NCBI RefSeq assembly: GCF_001038485.1
Contig: NZ_LDUE01000069.1
Span: forward strand, 62,001 to 126,000
Length of the DNA stretch: 64,000 nt
Source: Ornithinibacillus californiensis
Lineage (GTDB): Bacteria; Bacillota; Bacilli; Bacillales; Amphibacillaceae
Direction of reading: 5' to 3'
The notes below the pieces were generated by a model, which saw only the letters and a program-made list of their open reading frames with translations, had not been told where the DNA came from and ran no database searches. The translations under genes and the position numbers were made by a program. Below, piece after piece: positions 32,006 to 41,569 of this stretch; the stretch's first letter is position 1, and every line of letters starts with the position of its first letter.

Positions 32006-33670
32006 TTATATCTCAATCAAAATAGGAATTATCATTGGTTCCTTTCTTGTACGTTCTTTAATATACTGGGATATTTGCCTCTTAATTTGTTTCTTCTTCA
32101 CATTCCAGGAGTAACGATCTGCTTTGTGTAACTCGTGAATGGTTTCCATAATCATTCGAATCATTCGGTTACGCAATTCTGAGAAATTGTTATCAACAAA
32201 TCCTCGGGAGATAATCTCTGGTTCAGCTAGCATCTTCGTATCTTCTTTGCTCATCGTCAAAATAATCATGAGCATTCCGTCCTCTGCAATCTGCTTACGA
32301 TCCCGTAAAACGAACTCCATATTTCCGACATCAATGCCATCGACATAAGTGCTACCGGTAGGAACAATCCTGGTACTACGGGCAACTGAATCTTCAATAC
32401 CTACCACTTCACCATTACTTAATATAAAAGTATTTCCTGGCTCCACACCAACTGATTCTGCAAGTAGTTGGTGGTGATGCAACATTCGATACTCACCGTG
32501 GATAGGAATAAAGTATTTTGGTTTCATTAGAGTGAGCATTAGCTTTAAGTCTTCTTGGTAACCATGGCCAGAAACATGCATACCCGAGCTGCTCCCCGAA
32601 CCGTATATGACATGAGCTCCTAGTTTGTATAAATTATCTACAATCGTGGAGACACTTTTCTCATTTCCTGGGATTGGACCTGCCGCTAGGATGACCGTAT
32701 CCTCTGGTAAAATTTCTGCATCACGGTAGTTTCCAGTTGATAACCGGCTAAGTGCTGCCATAGCCTCTCCTTGACTTCCTGTACAAAGAATAGTGACTTG
32801 TTCTGGAGGTAGATCATTTATATCACGGGCATCAATTAACATACCTTTGGGCACGTTTAAATATCCTCGTTCCATAGCAACACGAACGACATTCACCATA
32901 GACCGACCAAGTAAGGCAAGTTTTCTCCGCGTTTTGAAAGAGGCATTGATTACTTGCTGTACCCTACTTACATTCGATGCAAATGTTGACACAAAAATCT
33001 TTCGCTTAGACTTAATAAAAATGCTTTCTAGATTTTCACCAACCATTTTTTCTGATGGTGTAAATCCAGGACGTTCCGCATTCGTACTTTCAGAAAGTAA
33101 AAGGAGTACCCCCTTGTTCCCGATTTCTGCCATCCGATGAAGATCAGAACGCTCATTATTTGCAGGGGTCAAGTCGAATTTAAAGTCACCGGTATGTACG
33201 ACATTACCTTCAGGTGTTTGAAAAACAATTCCTAAACAATCTGGAATACTATGATTAACCTTGAAAAAATTGATGTTCATTTCACCTATTTGAAGTTCGG
33301 ATTCAGCATTAATTTCATGTAATTCGCTTTCGCGCAAAATTCGATGTTCCTTTAATTTGATTTCAATTAACCCAAGGGTAAAGCGCGTTGCATAAACAGG
33401 AACATTAATTTTCTTTAAAAAATAAGGTATTCCTCCAATATGATCCTCATGACCATGAGTGACGATTAGTGCTTGTACCCTATCTTTATTTTCTTCCAGG
33501 TACGAAATGTCCGGGATAATTAAATCTATCCCTAATAAACTCTCATCAGGGAATTTGTTTCCACAATCAATAACCACAATATCATTTCCATATTCAATAG
33601 CGTACATATTCTTACCAATCTCATTTAATCCGCCAAGGGCAAAAACTGACAACATATCTTTTGATTTCAA
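32006..33670 (-). CDS. Ribonuclease J family protein
   Basis: 554 residues, the usual RNase J length. The beta-CASP metallo-beta-lactamase has the metal motif H72-G-H74-E-D76-H77 in VTHGHEDHIGG, HTGDFKFD, and the beta-CASP motifs GRSM and ISGHG-like VSGHGYQEDL. It ends MIIPILIEI as RNase J proteins do. RNase J degrades RNA with 5'-3' exonuclease and endonuclease activity. It starts at TTG with GGAGGG seven bases upstream. It looks like an additional paralogue rather than the housekeeping rnjA or rnjB, because it has an intact active site yet differs widely from both remembered sequences. Confidence 0.9.
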   Translation of the reverse strand: MKSKDMLSVFALGGLNEIGKNMYAIEYGNDIVVIDCGNKFPDESLLGIDLIIPDISYLEENKDRVQALIVTHGHEDHIGGIPYFLKKINVPVYATRFTLGLIEIKLKEHRILRESELHEINAESELQIGEMNINFFKVNHSIPDCLGIVFQTPEGNVVHTGDFKFDLTPANNERSDLHRMAEIGNKGVLLLLSESTNAERPGFTPSEKMVGENLESIFIKSKRKIFVSTFASNVSRVQQVINASFKTRRKLALLGRSMVNVVRVAMERGYLNVPKGMLIDARDINDLPPEQVTILCTGSQGEAMAALSRLSTGNYRDAEILPEDTVILAAGPIPGNEKSVSTIVDNLYKLGAHVIYGSGSSSGMHVSGHGYQEDLKLMLTLMKPKYFIPIHGEYRMLHHHQLLAESVGVEPGNTFILSNGEVVGIEDSVARSTRIVPTGSTYVDGIDVGNMEFVLRDRKQIAEDGMLMIILTMSKEDTKMLAEPEIISRGFVDNNFSELRNRMIRMIMETIHELHKADRYSWNVKKKQIKRQISQYIKERTRKEPMIIPILIEI

Positions 33671-33745
33671 ATGAATACCCTCCCGCTATAAATATAGATT
33701 AGTTTGTCCTCTCTTATGGCTTTTTATCTATGTTCTACATAAAAA

Positions 33746-33776
33746 AGATAGACCAATTAAGCAAATTGGTCTATCT
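33746..33776 (-). terminator. Terminator of the amidase gene
   Basis: AGATAGACCAATT pairs with its complement, followed on the minus strand by TTTTTTATG. Confidence 0.85.
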
Positions 33777-33788
33777 AACCTAAGAATA

Positions 33789-35261
33789 TTAATAGTTAGG
33801 ATTTTCACTTACATCAATCCAAGTATCCGTTTTTTCTAATTCACCAGCTAATTGTAATAATAGGTCTTCTCTACCTCGTCTGGCCATTACCTGAACACCA
33901 CATGGTAGTCCCTCCGTAGATAGATACATTGGAAGTGTTACAGCTGGTTGACCTGTTAGGTTAGCTAATTGTGTAAAAGGAGTACGTTGTAAACTTTTAA
34001 TGGCAAGTTCGTCAACAAAACCAGATTTTTTTAACATCTTTCCTAACCCTAGATTACTTACGGTACGGATAAGTGTTTTTTCCAGTTTAGTAGGGTCAAG
34101 TTCCCCTATCTTAGATGGTAAATTTGCTGTTGTAGGTGTGATATAGAAATCATAGTCATCATGGAAAATTTCCATTTGAATAGCAGCCTCATCCCAAAAC
34201 TTTAAACTAGTTAGAAATTCCTCTGCAGAAACAGCCTTCCCCAATAGACCTAGTATCCATGTAGTAGGTTCTACATCAGTATATTTAACTTTCCGGCCAA
34301 TTAGATTCTCCAACTCTCTTAAGGTGGATCCTACTTCTGCAAAGTACAGCATCATATAACTATTAGCTAATCTTTCACCATCGACAGGTGCTTCTTTTTC
34401 TACTACGCTATGCCCCATCTCTTCCAGTAACTTTACCGTTTTAAGAACTGCCTCTTCACACGCTTGGTCAACAGGTGTACCTAATGGAGATTTTGTCGTA
34501 AATGCAATTTTCAACTTATCGTTTAACGGTGTTTGTGCAGCTGTTAGGTATGTTCCATCAAAAGCAGGTGCTAGAAAAGCATTGGCTCTGTCTGCCTGAT
34601 ATTGGTCAAGCATGGCAGCACTGTCCCTAACGGATCTGCTAAGGATATGTTCAACGGATGCCCCCTGCCAGACGCGGCCACGATTAGGACCTATTGGTGT
34701 ACGACCGCGAGATGGCTTTAATCCAAATAACCCGCAAAAAGCAGCAGGAATCCGGATAGAACCACCCCCATCATTTGCACCTGCAATTGGAACCATCCCC
34801 GATGCAACAGCAGCTGCTGACCCACCACTTGATCCCCCAGGTGTATGATCATTGTTCCAAGGGTTTCTTGACGGCCCAAAATGAACTGGCTCCGTTATTC
34901 CAAGAAGTGCAAACTCTGGTACATTCGTCTTCCCAATTATATTTACTCCAGTATTCTTAATTTGTCGGACGAATTCACTATCATAGTCTGGTATATATTC
35001 TGCAAGCACCTTAGAACCAGATGCCATTGGATGACCCTTTAGTTCCTGAGAGATGTCTTTTAGAAGCATAGTGACTCCAGTAAAAACACCCGTCATCGGT
35101 TCATTAACTTGATTATCGATGTTGTATATGACTGCATTAAGTGCTTTGTTTTTCTTCTCAATTTCCCTTTTTGCCGCTTCATTTACCTCTTCAATAGTAA
35201 CTTCTTTATTTTGAATTAATTCTGCAAGTCCTAGCCCATCATATTGCTTATAATCAAACAT
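33789..35261 (-). CDS. Amidase (amidase signature family)
   Basis: 490 residues with the Ser-cisSer-Lys triad of amidase-signature enzymes: Lys68 (TMLLKDI), cis-Ser in [10 protein letters not shown] (about 143-150) and nucleophile Ser168 in [13 protein letters not shown]. It hydrolyses an amide; the substrate is unknown. Unlike GatA, no gatB/gatC genes are nearby, and the C-terminal half resembles the stand-alone amidases (6-aminohexanoate or aryl-amidase type). It is monocistronic. Confidence 0.92.
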   Translation of the reverse strand: MFDYKQYDGLGLAELIQNKEVTIEEVNEAAKREIEKKNKALNAVIYNIDNQVNEPMTGVFTGVTMLLKDISQELKGHPMASGSKVLAEYIPDYDSEFVRQIKNTGVNIIGKTNVPEFALLGITEPVHFGPSRNPWNNDHTPGGSSGGSAAAVASGMVPIAGANDGGGSIRIPAAFCGLFGLKPSRGRTPIGPNRGRVWQGASVEHILSRSVRDSAAMLDQYQADRANAFLAPAFDGTYLTAAQTPLNDKLKIAFTTKSPLGTPVDQACEEAVLKTVKLLEEMGHSVVEKEAPVDGERLANSYMMLYFAEVGSTLRELENLIGRKVKYTDVEPTTWILGLLGKAVSAEEFLTSLKFWDEAAIQMEIFHDDYDFYITPTTANLPSKIGELDPTKLEKTLIRTVSNLGLGKMLKKSGFVDELAIKSLQRTPFTQLANLTGQPAVTLPMYLSTEGLPCGVQVMARRGREDLLLQLAGELEKTDTWIDVSENPNY

Positions 35262-35357
35262 ATGTAAAACTCCATCCTTAGTTAATTTTTAAATTTTCTT
35301 AATATTATATTATCATAAGTAGAGATTTAGAGTTAGTCAGGTTTGTTTTAAAAGAAC

Positions 35358-35388
35358 AAAAAATCTGCCCCAAAAGGACAGATTTTTT
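35358..35388 (-). terminator. Terminator of the CDF transporter gene
   Basis: AAAAAATCTG pairs with CAGATTTTTT, directly after the stop codon; T-rich on both strands. Confidence 0.8.
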
Positions 35389-35404
35389 ATTAGCGAGTTA
35401 TGCC

Positions 35405-36352
35405 TTAATGATCATGGTCATGCGAATGCGATATTTCCTGGTCATGCTGACATAATAAAGAGTCCTCATGAGGATGTTCACTATGTTCTAATTGAATCGT
35501 CACGTGACCAATTCCTTTGTGTACTAATTCATGTTCGATAGTTCTTAATATCTTCTGACTATCCACAATCGATAAATTACCATCCACTACTGCATGACAG
35601 GATAATGCATTCTGTCCACTAGTGATACTCCATACATGTAAGTCATGGATACTTAATACACCATCCGTATTCTCCATAGTATGAATAATATCATTCAAAT
35701 CCACATTTTTAGGAGTTCCTTCCATCAGAACATGAACCGCATCCTTTGTTACTCTCCAACCACTAAATAATACTAGTACTGCAACAATTACACTTGCTAA
35801 CGGATCAGCCCAGCCCCAACCGAAGAATATAATTAACAAAGCCGCTGTAACCGCTCCTACCGATCCTAGCAAATCACCGATTACATGTAGAAATGCTGCA
35901 CGCATATTTAAATTATCGTGTGTATCGCCACGCATCAATATCCATGCAACAAGAATATTTACTAATAAACCAATGGAAGCAATGACTAGCATTCCAGTTG
36001 ATGCCACTTCTGGTGGATCCTGAAATCGATGAAAAGCCTCAAAAAAGATATAGATAGCAATTAACAAAAGAGTGACTCCATTAAATACAGCAGCTAATAT
36101 TTCAAACCGTTTATATCCATAGGTTTTACTATGATTGGCAACTTTTTCCCCAAGGGTAAAGGCTAAAACACCGATGCCAAGAGAAATCGAATCGCTTAGC
36201 ATATGACCTGCATCTGACAGCAATGCTAGACTATTCGTAAGGAAACCACCGATGGCTTCGACTATCATATAAGCTGTTATAATGATAAAACTAATCCACA
36301 AAGCCTTTTTGTTTGCGCCATGGGTATGGTCATGTCCGTGATCGTGTCCCAC
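35405..36352 (-). CDS. Cation diffusion facilitator (zinc/cadmium exporter)
   Basis: About 315 residues with six helices. It has histidine-rich ends (GHDHGHDHTHG at the start, CQHDQEISHSHDHDH at the end), the transport-site motif ALLSDAGHMLSDS (D, H and D ligands), and a C-terminal cytoplasmic domain (TMENTDGVLSIHDLHVWSIT). CDF proteins export zinc, cadmium or cobalt using protons. I chose the GTG at 36352, because the upstream TTG at 36439 has no ribosome binding site. It follows the ArsR gene in one operon, the typical czrA-czrB pair. Confidence 0.9.
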   Translation of the reverse strand: MGHDHGHDHTHGANKKALWISFIIITAYMIVEAIGGFLTNSLALLSDAGHMLSDSISLGIGVLAFTLGEKVANHSKTYGYKRFEILAAVFNGVTLLLIAIYIFFEAFHRFQDPPEVASTGMLVIASIGLLVNILVAWILMRGDTHDNLNMRAAFLHVIGDLLGSVGAVTAALLIIFFGWGWADPLASVIVAVLVLFSGWRVTKDAVHVLMEGTPKNVDLNDIIHTMENTDGVLSIHDLHVWSITSGQNALSCHAVVDGNLSIVDSQKILRTIEHELVHKGIGHVTIQLEHSEHPHEDSLLCQHDQEISHSHDHDH

Positions 36353-36442
36353 GTTAAAACCATCCTCTCTAATGAAAATATGATAAAAATTCAACTCGTT
36401 TATGAAAATTGCCTTGATGCCTTTATTATCAGTAATCAAATT

Positions 36443-36763
36443 CTAATTATGACAAGCATGATCGATTGTTTGCTTCAACATATGCATCACATGTTCATCA
36501 TCATGGGAATAGTACAAAGTAGTACCTTCTCGGCGAAATTTTACTAAGCGTAAGTTTTTTAAGAACCGTAACTGATGTGATACGGTGGATTGTCGAAGAT
36601 GCAAGGTTTCTGCAATACTATTAACTGACATTTCCTTATGGAATAACAAATGCAAAATCCGAATTCTTGTTGGGTCACTTAGTGCTTTAAATGTCTGTGA
36701 TACAACGAATAATGTTTCTTCATCTAGATCTTTTGCTACTTCTGAAGAGTTATTTTCTTCCAT
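36443..36763 (-). CDS. ArsR/SmtB-family zinc-responsive repressor (CzrA-like)
   Basis: 106 residues: a winged helix with the recognition part [28 protein letters not shown]. The alpha-5 metal site Asp89, His91, His102 and His105 (D-x-H...H-x2-H) has the exact spacing of CzrA/SmtB. Binding of zinc or cobalt releases the operator. It is the first gene of the operon with the CDF exporter. A matching dyad lies at 36801-36830. Confidence 0.92.
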   Translation of the reverse strand: MEENNSSEVAKDLDEETLFVVSQTFKALSDPTRIRILHLLFHKEMSVNSIAETLHLRQSTVSHQLRFLKNLRLVKFRREGTTLYYSHDDEHVMHMLKQTIDHACHN

Positions 36764-36800
36764 TTAATATTCCACCCCTTTCTTAGTGAATAGGACTAGT

Positions 36801-36830
36801 TATATGTGTATATTAGTATATATTCATATA
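36801..36830. promoter_or_regulatory. Predicted CzrA-type operator
   Basis: A 30-bp AT-rich imperfect dyad with ends TATATG and CATATA around TATATTAGTATATAT, 38 bp upstream of the repressor start. It fits the 12-2-12 dyads of SmtB/CzrA repressors. Confidence 0.65.
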
Positions 36831-36904
36831 ATAACACTTCTTTAAAAGAAGTCAATCAAATTTTAGAAAATTCGGTATAGGTTTTATACTTACCACCAAA
36901 GAAT

Positions 36905-36939
36905 AAAGCCATATGGAAGGTTCAAATCCATACGGCTTT
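36905..36939 (-). terminator. Terminator of the DoxX-like gene
   Basis: AAAGCCATATGGA pairs with TCCATACGGCTTT (one mismatch), followed on the minus strand by TTTATTCTTT. It lies 25 bp after the stop at 36965 but 160 bp after the stop at 37101, which supports a longer original gene. Confidence 0.8.
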
Positions 36940-36964
36940 CCTAATATTGTAAGCATTTACTGTA

Positions 36965-37100
36965 TTACTTGCTTGAACTGCTGAAATTTCTCCCTAACAA
37001 CCTGGTAATTGGTTGAGCAAGTAAAGCCTTGATCCAAAATGCGATGAAGAGGTTGTGAGGCCCAGCATCGGAGAAATGTACACCAACACAAGGTGGAATA
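36965..37100 (-). pseudogene. Detached C-terminal part of the DoxX-like gene (frameshift)
   Basis: If one base is removed from the CCCC run at 37104-37107 (GGGG on the sense strand), the upstream protein continues as AEGDIPPCVGVHFSDAGPH and on to FSSSSK, 46 residues further, ending at 36965. The peptide is fluent and the terminator follows at once. Either this is a real one-base insertion or a homopolymer sequencing error. Confidence 0.6.
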
Positions 37101-38099
37101 TCACCCCTCTGCAAAGCGGTAATATATAAGAATAAATGTTGCAAGAACAAAGATGAAATTCAAGAATACAAAAATAACCTGATCGAAAACAGATTTATGG
37201 ATTCTAATAGGTGGATTATAAAAAGACACCCCTTCAATGATGAAGATGATTAACACAATATGAATCATGAAGTGACCAATTATTTCCGTATATCCAAATA
37301 GCATCGTAGTAGAGATAAATATTAATGTCAGTACAAATGCAAGAATCCGGTTTAGTACCCCAACAACTAATAGATACCCGACGACAAATTCTATAAACGC
37401 TGCTAATACAATAAAAGCTTCAGGTGGAAAGCCAAATGTTGGAACACCATGATTTTGTATAATATCAATCGTCATGGATGGATAGACCCATTTTTCTACA
37501 GCTACCCAACATAAAGATAGCCCTGTTCCTAGATAGAGAAACGGAAACCCCCATTTCTCAAATCTTGTTTTCCCAATTAGCAAAACAAAAATAATGGCTA
37601 AGTAAAACCCATAATCCAGCATATGGAAGATACCAACATTTGCTGAAACATTGATAAATAAACCTAATAACAGAAGTGCGCCCACTTTCGTTGCATAGTG
37701 GATTGGAATTAATAAGAAAATAATAGCAATCCATACTAGTATATATTCCCATGTTTCTACGAGCCTGAACTCTGGTGCAAATAGAGTCTTAGAGAATACC
37801 TGAATCATTAATGCTAGTGCAGTACCATATTTTAAAATATATCTCGAATAACCACGGAATTGATCTAGCTTATAATCGATTTTCTTTGCAAAGGGAATCT
37901 CCATAATTTTTGGCAGTATTTGAGGCAGAACACCCAATAAAATGGAAACAAGTAATGCCACCATCATAAAGAAAGGAGAAAGAATATTTTCTATAGATTC
38001 TTTTTCTGGTTGAACCTCAGTAAACCATTTAACATGCGCTTGGGCAGTAAATGGAATTAGCACTATGGCTAATAGAAAGACTGTTAACATCCTCTTCAT
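37101..38099 (-). CDS. DoxX-like polytopic membrane protein
   Basis: 332 residues: a signal-like first helix ending AQAHVKWF, then about nine helices. WVAVEKWVYPSMTIDIIQNHGVPTFGFPPEAFIVLAAFIEFVVGYLLVVGVLNR resembles the DoxX/terminal-oxidase-associated fold. It is encoded 117 bp downstream of a cupredoxin, so a copper or respiratory role is possible. The ATG at 38099 follows GGAGG at a long 12-base spacing. The reading frame seems truncated by a one-base insertion; see 36965-37100. Confidence 0.82.
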   Translation of the reverse strand: MKRMLTVFLLAIVLIPFTAQAHVKWFTEVQPEKESIENILSPFFMMVALLVSILLGVLPQILPKIMEIPFAKKIDYKLDQFRGYSRYILKYGTALALMIQVFSKTLFAPEFRLVETWEYILVWIAIIFLLIPIHYATKVGALLLLGLFINVSANVGIFHMLDYGFYLAIIFVLLIGKTRFEKWGFPFLYLGTGLSLCWVAVEKWVYPSMTIDIIQNHGVPTFGFPPEAFIVLAAFIEFVVGYLLVVGVLNRILAFVLTLIFISTTMLFGYTEIIGHFMIHIVLIIFIIEGVSFYNPPIRIHKSVFDQVIFVFLNFIFVLATFILIYYRFAEG

Positions 38100-38190
38100 G
38101 TTAAGATCAATCCTCCACTCCAAATTAACTTATCTTATTCTTTACTTAATCTTATTTACTATACAACTAGAGATCCTAGGCTTAGTAATA

Positions 38191-38214
38191 AAGCAAGGCC
38201 AACAGGTCCTGCTT
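38191..38214 (-). terminator. Terminator-like hairpin after the cupredoxin gene
   Basis: AAGCAAGGCC pairs with GGTCCTGCTT with one mismatch and one wobble, followed on the minus strand by TTATTACT. Confidence 0.5.
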
Positions 38215-38215
38215 G

Positions 38216-38605
38216 TTATTGGACTATTACTTTTCCAACCATACCTTCCTTTACATGGTACCTGCATATCAGTTCATATGTACCAGATGCCTCGGGTTTC
38301 ACGGTAACAGTTTTCTCTTCTCCGGGTTGAACTTCAACATCAATTCCAAGCTTCTCCACAGTAAAGGTATGCTCTTTCTTCCCTTCGTTTTTCAATAATA
38401 ATTCTGTCGTTTTTCCGTTGGGAATAGTGATGACTTCTGGTTTAAAGTAATCATCGTCCAATTCGACTTCAATCGTTTCCTCTGTCTCCAAAGGTTTTAA
38501 CTGTTCACTAGTTTTTGCACTAGTATCTAGTGCCCCGGGAGCAGCCATAGCAAGAGTGATCGACAATAAAGCGACCAATCCTATTAAACTTTTATGAACA
38601 AACAC
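38216..38605 (-). CDS. Secreted cupredoxin-domain protein
   Basis: 129 residues: an N-terminal hydrophobic signal (about 5-24, ending AMAAPGA) and a plastocyanin-like domain. The complete type-1 copper site is visible: His79 (EHTF), Cys114, His117 and Met122 in ELICRYHVKEGMVG. It would bind one blue copper and carry electrons or store copper outside the cell. The GTG at 38605 has GGAGGG seven bases upstream. It precedes the DoxX-like gene in the same direction. Confidence 0.88.
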   Translation of the reverse strand: MFVHKSLIGLVALLSITLAMAAPGALDTSAKTSEQLKPLETEETIEVELDDDYFKPEVITIPNGKTTELLLKNEGKKEHTFTVEKLGIDVEVQPGEEKTVTVKPEASGTYELICRYHVKEGMVGKVIVQ

Positions 38606-38702
38606 GTACAATCCCTCCTTTCTTATACACTATTTTTTTCCAATTCTCATGAAATTATCTATATAATTTTAAATATATAGAGCCAAGAATAGAGTAAAGA
38701 AA

Positions 38703-38726
38703 AAGATCGCCTCCATTAGCGATCTT
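38703..38726 (-). terminator. Terminator of the DUF4145 gene
   Basis: AAGATCGC pairs with GCGATCTT, followed on the minus strand by TTTTCTTTACTC. Confidence 0.8.
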
Positions 38727-38749
38727 ATCAATCAAGAAACTTTTCGTGA

Positions 38750-39850
38750 TTAGCTCTTCTGCATATCCTTCAACTGCTCAAACAACTTCTCAACGGTACC
38801 AACACCTACACGATCATATTTAGCTAGTATGAGCAACTCCATTGGTAATTGGCCAACCCTCTCCATTTGGTCATCATGCATTTGTCTTAATAGATTCGGA
38901 ATTCCAGTGAACTTTTCTTCAGTTAGTTGAATGGATGATAATTCTTCTGTTACTACGATGTAATCCGTTTTGAAAAAGAAAAATAGCTCTCCAGGTCGTT
39001 CAGATACAATTCTTCTACGAATCTTCTCTTCCATGATAAACACCTTAAGCTCTTCAAAAAACTGTGCTTCATTTTTTTCCGAGAACCGTTTTACATGCTT
39101 GCAAAGCCCTTCTAAACTATTTGGTAGTTCACTCATAATTCTTCCATGTTGCTCGGCACCTAGTCGTATCAGAAATGTTTCCGACTTCGAAAAACGTTGC
39201 GGTAATAAAAAAGCATCTCGAAGGAAATACGGGATATCGATTGACTCCCCTTTATAGGAGATAGTTCGAATGGCTGTGTCTCCTGGCATTTCTTCTGTTA
39301 CCTCTTTCTCAACTGTAACGGCAGCTTCCTTTTCTGCTTCTTCTTGAGGATTCATAGCTGCAGAAAGTTTTTGCTCTAATGCATCTAATTTGAATACTAA
39401 TTCTTGAATATCATAAGTTTGTTGTTTCTGAGGGGATGGATCTTGATACTCTGGAACTACGATTTTATGAGAGCCGTATACCTCGACATACCACTTCACA
39501 ATCATGTAAACCGCTTCCCAGCAAAGCAAAGCCTCCGAATAACGAAACTTTCTCGGATCATGTGCTGCTTGATTTCCTTGCATCCGTACATAGTGAAGCG
39601 AATCGCGGATTTCATCGGTGAGATATCCATTTGCTTCTAATAGTTTAACCTGATCCATTAGCATCCCTTTACGTACTGGAGGAAGCTTCTCTATTTCTAT
39701 TACCTTTTGTAAAATATGTTCTATAAAGATTCTTGAGTGAGTGAGTACGACTCTTGGGCTAGTGAAAATACTTTGTTCTAGTTGTTTTGCTATATATGCT
39801 AGATCCCTAGATATTGGTTCTAAAAAGCAATAAAAATAGTCTTGTTTCAT
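38750..39850 (-). CDS. DUF4145 domain-containing protein
   Basis: 366 residues, soluble. Residues 1-130 match DUF4145: SPRVVLTHSRIFIEHILQKVI, then YLTDEIRDSLHYVRMQGNQAAHDPRKF with the conserved RxxGNxAAH motif. An acidic linker (160-190) leads to a C-terminal region that I do not recognise. DUF4145 is found in restriction-like and other nucleic-acid proteins but also stand-alone in bacilli; no defence neighbours are here. Function unknown. Confidence 0.85.
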   Translation of the reverse strand: MKQDYFYCFLEPISRDLAYIAKQLEQSIFTSPRVVLTHSRIFIEHILQKVIEIEKLPPVRKGMLMDQVKLLEANGYLTDEIRDSLHYVRMQGNQAAHDPRKFRYSEALLCWEAVYMIVKWYVEVYGSHKIVVPEYQDPSPQKQQTYDIQELVFKLDALEQKLSAAMNPQEEAEKEAAVTVEKEVTEEMPGDTAIRTISYKGESIDIPYFLRDAFLLPQRFSKSETFLIRLGAEQHGRIMSELPNSLEGLCKHVKRFSEKNEAQFFEELKVFIMEEKIRRRIVSERPGELFFFFKTDYIVVTEELSSIQLTEEKFTGIPNLLRQMHDDQMERVGQLPMELLILAKYDRVGVGTVEKLFEQLKDMQKS

Positions 39851-40073
39851 AAATACTCCTCCAAAAACTATATAAATCTCCCTACATATCCTATCATATT
39901 TTCTGGACTTCTAGAGCTAACCTCTCCTTTAAAAACAGTGGATTTATTAGGAATTCATGTCAAAAATCTATTAATTTGTATAAATATTCCAATCCAAAAA
40001 AATCACACTCGCCTAGAAGAGTACATAGAATGGTCCCGAGTTCTCAATTTGCGATACAAGGAGATATGAAAAT

Positions 40074-41501
40074 ATGGAGCTTACTATGGCACATTGGTTA
40101 TATTTACTTGGGACGTTATGTATTATACTAACCATGATATTCAGACAGAATGTGATAGTCCCAGCATTAGTAATGATATTCTTCGTAGCTTGGTCCTTCA
40201 CAGGTTCATTCTTGGATGGAATCTTTGCTATTTTTAATGCAAACTTAATTGCAGCGACAGAGCTGTTTAATATTTTTTTAATTATTGCAATCATGACGGC
40301 TCTCCTACGCTCTATCCAGTCTATTGGTGCGGATGAGCAAATGGTTAAACCATTCCAGAAAGTTATGCGAACTGGCACATTATCCTTTTGGGTATTAGTC
40401 GTCGTGACGTATTTCTTATCGCTATTTTTCTGGCCAGCACCGGCAGTACCGTTAATTGGTGCACTACTAATTCCTGTTGCAATTAAAGCTGGATTACCAC
40501 CAATTGGGGCAGCAATAGCTATTTCCCTTGCTGGTCATGGGATGGCACTATCATCCGACTTTATTTTAAAAGTAGCACCTGAATTAACTGCTTCGAGTAG
40601 TAGTCAGTTGGAAGCAAGTGCAATTGGTGAGCAAACGTTAATATTATCCATTATTGCTGGAGCTGTTTCCCTGTCGCTTGCATATTTTTCCATTCGTAAA
40701 TCCATAAAAAAGCCAGCAAAAGAAAACCTAACGCAATGGGAAAAAAGTGGAGATGATGATTTAAACATTACGACAGACGATACCAAGGTTAAAAAAGGAA
40801 AATATAGTCCCGTATTTGCAGTACTCGTTCCTTCTATCTTTCTAGTTATTGTCCTATATGTTGTCGTTGCTACTTTTTCCAATGTTATTCCTGCGATCGA
40901 GGATGGAGCTGGTTCAGCACTTGTTGGTGGTACAGCTATCCTCTTGATTATCGTCATGTCATTATTCCACGACTATAAATCAATGCTACAAGAGGTTAGC
41001 GATCACATTGTGAATGGATTTGTGTTTGCATTTAAAGTAATGGGGCTTGTTATCCCTGTTGCAGCCTTCTTCTTTATCGGAAGTGGCGAACTTGCTGGCC
41101 AAATCTTCGGTACAAATCCTGATACTACGCCTTCCTTCCTATTAGATTTAGTTCAAGAAGGGCAAGGCTACATTCCCGATAACGCCTTCTTTACTGCATT
41201 AGGCGTTTTACTTCTAGGAATGGTTTCTGGTCTGGATGGCTCAGGATTTTCAGCGCTTCCTTTAATTGGTTCCTTATCCGAAGCCTTGGCAGCATCAACT
41301 GGAGTGGATCCAACTACACTTGCCTCCATTGGGCAAATTGGTGCTATATGGGTAGGAGGCGGTACACTTGTCGCTTGGTCACCCATTATCGCGATTGCAG
41401 GGTTTGCTAAAATATCGGTCATTGACCTAGTCCGGAAAAGCTTCATCCCAGTTGTAATTGGCTTACTCGTTGCAATGGTGTTTGCTTTATTATTATTCTA
41501 G
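40074..41501 (+). CDS. Polytopic membrane transporter of unknown substrate
   Basis: 475 residues and about twelve helices with a hydrophilic loop in the middle (about 215-245). Conserved-looking re-entrant motifs are FWPAPAVPLIGALLIPVAIKAGLPPIGAAIAISLAGHGMA and, in the second half, GLDGSGFSALPLIGSLSEA and GGGTLVAWSPI. This two-half arrangement is like the ion-transporter superfamily (NhaC, TRAP-DctM, GntP-type). I cannot name the substrate. AAGGAG lies upstream of the ATG. It is monocistronic. Confidence 0.8.
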   Translation: MELTMAHWLYLLGTLCIILTMIFRQNVIVPALVMIFFVAWSFTGSFLDGIFAIFNANLIAATELFNIFLIIAIMTALLRSIQSIGADEQMVKPFQKVMRTGTLSFWVLVVVTYFLSLFFWPAPAVPLIGALLIPVAIKAGLPPIGAAIAISLAGHGMALSSDFILKVAPELTASSSSQLEASAIGEQTLILSIIAGAVSLSLAYFSIRKSIKKPAKENLTQWEKSGDDDLNITTDDTKVKKGKYSPVFAVLVPSIFLVIVLYVVVATFSNVIPAIEDGAGSALVGGTAILLIIVMSLFHDYKSMLQEVSDHIVNGFVFAFKVMGLVIPVAAFFFIGSGELAGQIFGTNPDTTPSFLLDLVQEGQGYIPDNAFFTALGVLLLGMVSGLDGSGFSALPLIGSLSEALAASTGVDPTTLASIGQIGAIWVGGGTLVAWSPIIAIAGFAKISVIDLVRKSFIPVVIGLLVAMVFALLLF

Positions 41502-41519
41502 CAACCAATCCTAAAACAA

Positions 41520-41565
41520 AAAGGTGCTATTACCGTTGATTGTACGCAACGTAATAGACACCTTT
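41520..41565. terminator. Bidirectional terminator
   Basis: AAAGGTG-TATTAC pairs with GTAATA-CACCTTT between convergent genes. Confidence 0.75.
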
Positions 41566-41569
41566 ATCA

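Noticed and set aside
38750-39850. Defence or restriction gene (DUF4145)
   Set aside because: DUF4145 occurs in some restriction proteins, but no methylase, nuclease or other defence gene lies nearby.
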